A stretch of 62,000 nucleotides of DNA from Phoronis australis. Its lineage: Eukaryota; Phoronida; Phoronidae. The notes under the pieces are model-generated. The model saw only the letters and a list, made by a program, of their open reading frames with translations. It had not been told where the DNA came from and searched no databases. Shown one piece after another: positions 60,376-62,000 of this stretch. A program made the position numbers and the translations under genes. The stretch covers positions 37,335 through 99,334 of the forward strand of contig NMRA01000162.1 of assembly GCA_002633005.1 (NCBI GenBank), given 5' to 3'. Within the stretch, counting starts at the first letter, position 1. Every line of letters starts with the position of its first letter.

Positions 60376-62000
60376 TAAGCACCTGCTTCCATCACACGGG
60401 GAGTTGCTACTCCAAAGCAACATCATCTGGTCCTTATGCTTTGTTTGGTTACTGTACAATACATGGCCTGGAACTCCACCAATTTTTGCTGAAGAAGGGA
60501 CCTGCTTTAGTTGCGTTTGAACGACAAAATCGGGGGTCAAGAAAGCAGATAGACTGCCATTTACAATTCCCCATTCCTGTCCTCTCCCTTGTCATCACGA
60601 ACTGCACCACAAACCCGTCGGTTGTCACAGAGGTATCTGATATACAGCAAATGTAGGCTTTCTTTTGGTGTGGACAAACCCACTGGAGTAGAGGAACACC
60701 TAGATGTCAATGGATGCAGTGATCGTGATAACATTCTAGCTACAGAAGAAATCTGGTACACCAGAAATGTTAAAGAGGACATCTTTATCAATACCAATAA
60801 GCCTACCATGAATCGAGACATGGAAAATGTAACTTCCTCCAGCATACAACCCTGTACTACTTAGGATTCATGGAACCGCAGGAAATACACCATTTGTACT
60901 TGACAAAGGACTGTAGAGTGCAGCCCAAAATGTCCGGAGCAACAAGAACGCAGCCCCTGAAAAGGTGAATTACTTTACCCTCCCTCTACCGGAGACTGAG
61001 CATTTTTTCTATCATTATCTATTTCATTGAAAAGTACTAGAAATGAACAAGACGCACAAAAAACCCAATTGAATGGCCCTTTCATATAAACATCAATGTT
61101 TTGGAGAGTTGTGGGCAGTATGAACAGCAACTGGATCGAAGTTAACAATGCTAGTTAACTTTGCACTTAACAAGTGGATTTACCAGTTAAGCATCAACAC
61201 TGTGGTGCAGTATGAATGGTCAACTTGTATCATATCGAAGTTTTCGCCATGAGCTTGCTATGCATCAGCACCACCATGCAAGTACTTTGATGAAAAGAGC
61301 GCCACCTACTGTTTCTTTCGATGCTGTTAACTACGAAGCTACTATAAATGGTCTAATTAACTTCACAGTTTACATAGACACTCCCCTCATACAGGAGTTA
61401 AGTAAGTATGAAAGGGCCTAAAAGTGAGCCTTGCATGCTATTTCTTTATCACTGTGATTGCTTGGCCAAATTAGTTAGAAACACAACATATAGCGACGAT
61501 GCGAATACGACGTAGGTTGAAAATTGCCAAATGTTTTTAAGAACAAGTTTTATGGCAAACATGATCCGCCGCAAATCACTGAACAGTGTCCACTAAGTAC
61601 CATGACACGGTGGTGAGGAATAACACTGCATGATGTGGGCCACGTGAGCCCGCGAGGTACGTCATTAGGGCAAAGGTCAACTATTTGGAGAGCTTTTTGT
61701 TTTCACATTTACAAGTTGTCAGTGAATACAAATGCACTTTATTTAGCGTAGATTATGCTAAAATAGCATTGTCGTTTAGTTCCTGCAATACATTAGCATA
61801 GTTAGGAGCATGCAAATACATCTTAAGACTAGCAGATACACATCTGCCCTGGGCCCGGTCTCTAATCTTTGTACTCGAAACGAACTCAAAACTATTTTTG
61901 GCAATTTCTCTGCTCCTTTTGTGCGAACTTAAGATAATTGGTTATCAGATTGTACTCCAATACATTATAGTTTATGCATAGGAGTTTCTAGTTCAAGTTT

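Larger units (their letters stand above)
59426..62000. other. Region upstream of the visible TCTN1-B exons
   Basis: Expected to hold TCTN1-B intron 6 and possibly exon 6, but no segment resembles copy A exons 1-6. It contains the MITE at 59.7-60.1 kb and repeat family D. A plus-strand open stretch (60589-60864, ending in TAG) has no recognisable domain. Confidence 0.35.

Noticed and set aside
60360-60500. Possible TCTN1-B exon 6 on the minus strand after CCCTTCTTCAG (AKIGGVPGHVLYSNQTK)
   Set aside because: The phase fits, but the sequence does not resemble copy A exon 6 and no good donor follows.
60589-60864. Plus-strand open stretch ending SSSIQPCTT
   Set aside because: No recognisable domain and no convincing exon boundaries; left as unassigned.
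1-62000. CRISPR arrays, prophage or operon-like clusters
   Set aside because: No regularly spaced repeats, no ribosome-binding-site-linked genes; the sequence is eukaryotic with introns throughout.

Overview
This is eukaryotic nuclear DNA from an animal. Coding sequence comes in short exons with GT..AG introns of about 0.3-3 kb, intergenic DNA is AT-rich, and old transposon debris is frequent. The recognisable genes are conserved metazoan families (FEM1, RNF141, OGFOD2, tectonic). They fit an invertebrate, perhaps a deuterostome such as a lancelet or hemichordate, but I cannot name the species. A few single n bases and two apparent reading-frame problems suggest a draft assembly.

Layout from left to right. 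1-0.8 kb: CpG-rich sequence with a cluster of TCTCGCGA-type motifs. 0.83-6.65 kb (+): a FEM1-like ankyrin/VHL-box substrate receptor in four coding exons. 9.95-13.61 kb (-): RNF141, a RING finger E3. About 15.1-15.2 kb: promoter-like sequence. 16.1-17.3 kb: a foldback transposon. 17.62-21.69 kb (+): OGFOD2, a 2-oxoglutarate/Fe(II) oxygenase, in six exons. 25.11-39.40 kb (+): a complete 14-exon tectonic-1-like gene (TCTN1-A). 40.9-48 kb: two short putative secreted-protein loci, both unrecognised. 59.43-50.41 kb (-): a second tectonic-1-like gene (TCTN1-B) pointing tail-to-tail at the first. Its exons equivalent to 7-14 are in the window and its 5' exons are missing, presumably beyond 62 kb. 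A decayed Penelope-like retroelement sits in one of its introns.

The main observation is the inverted tectonic pair. Exon order, exon phases and several exon lengths are the same in both copies, but similarity is mosaic. The exon-13 equivalents (147 nt, 3 differences by eye, plus about 80 nt of adjoining intron), the exon-11 equivalents and the first two thirds of exon 9 are nearly identical. Exons 7, 8, 10, 12 and 14 have diverged strongly. This pattern fits patchy gene conversion between inverted paralogues. Tectonics act at the ciliary transition zone, so two unequal copies could mean subfunctionalisation with some domains kept homogeneous. That last step is inference.

The genes do not form an operon-like unit. 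OGFOD2 next to tectonic may be an old linkage, because the human OGFOD2, TCTN1 and TCTN2 genes all map to 12q24. Exon coordinates below were derived by hand from splice-site sequence and reading-frame continuity.
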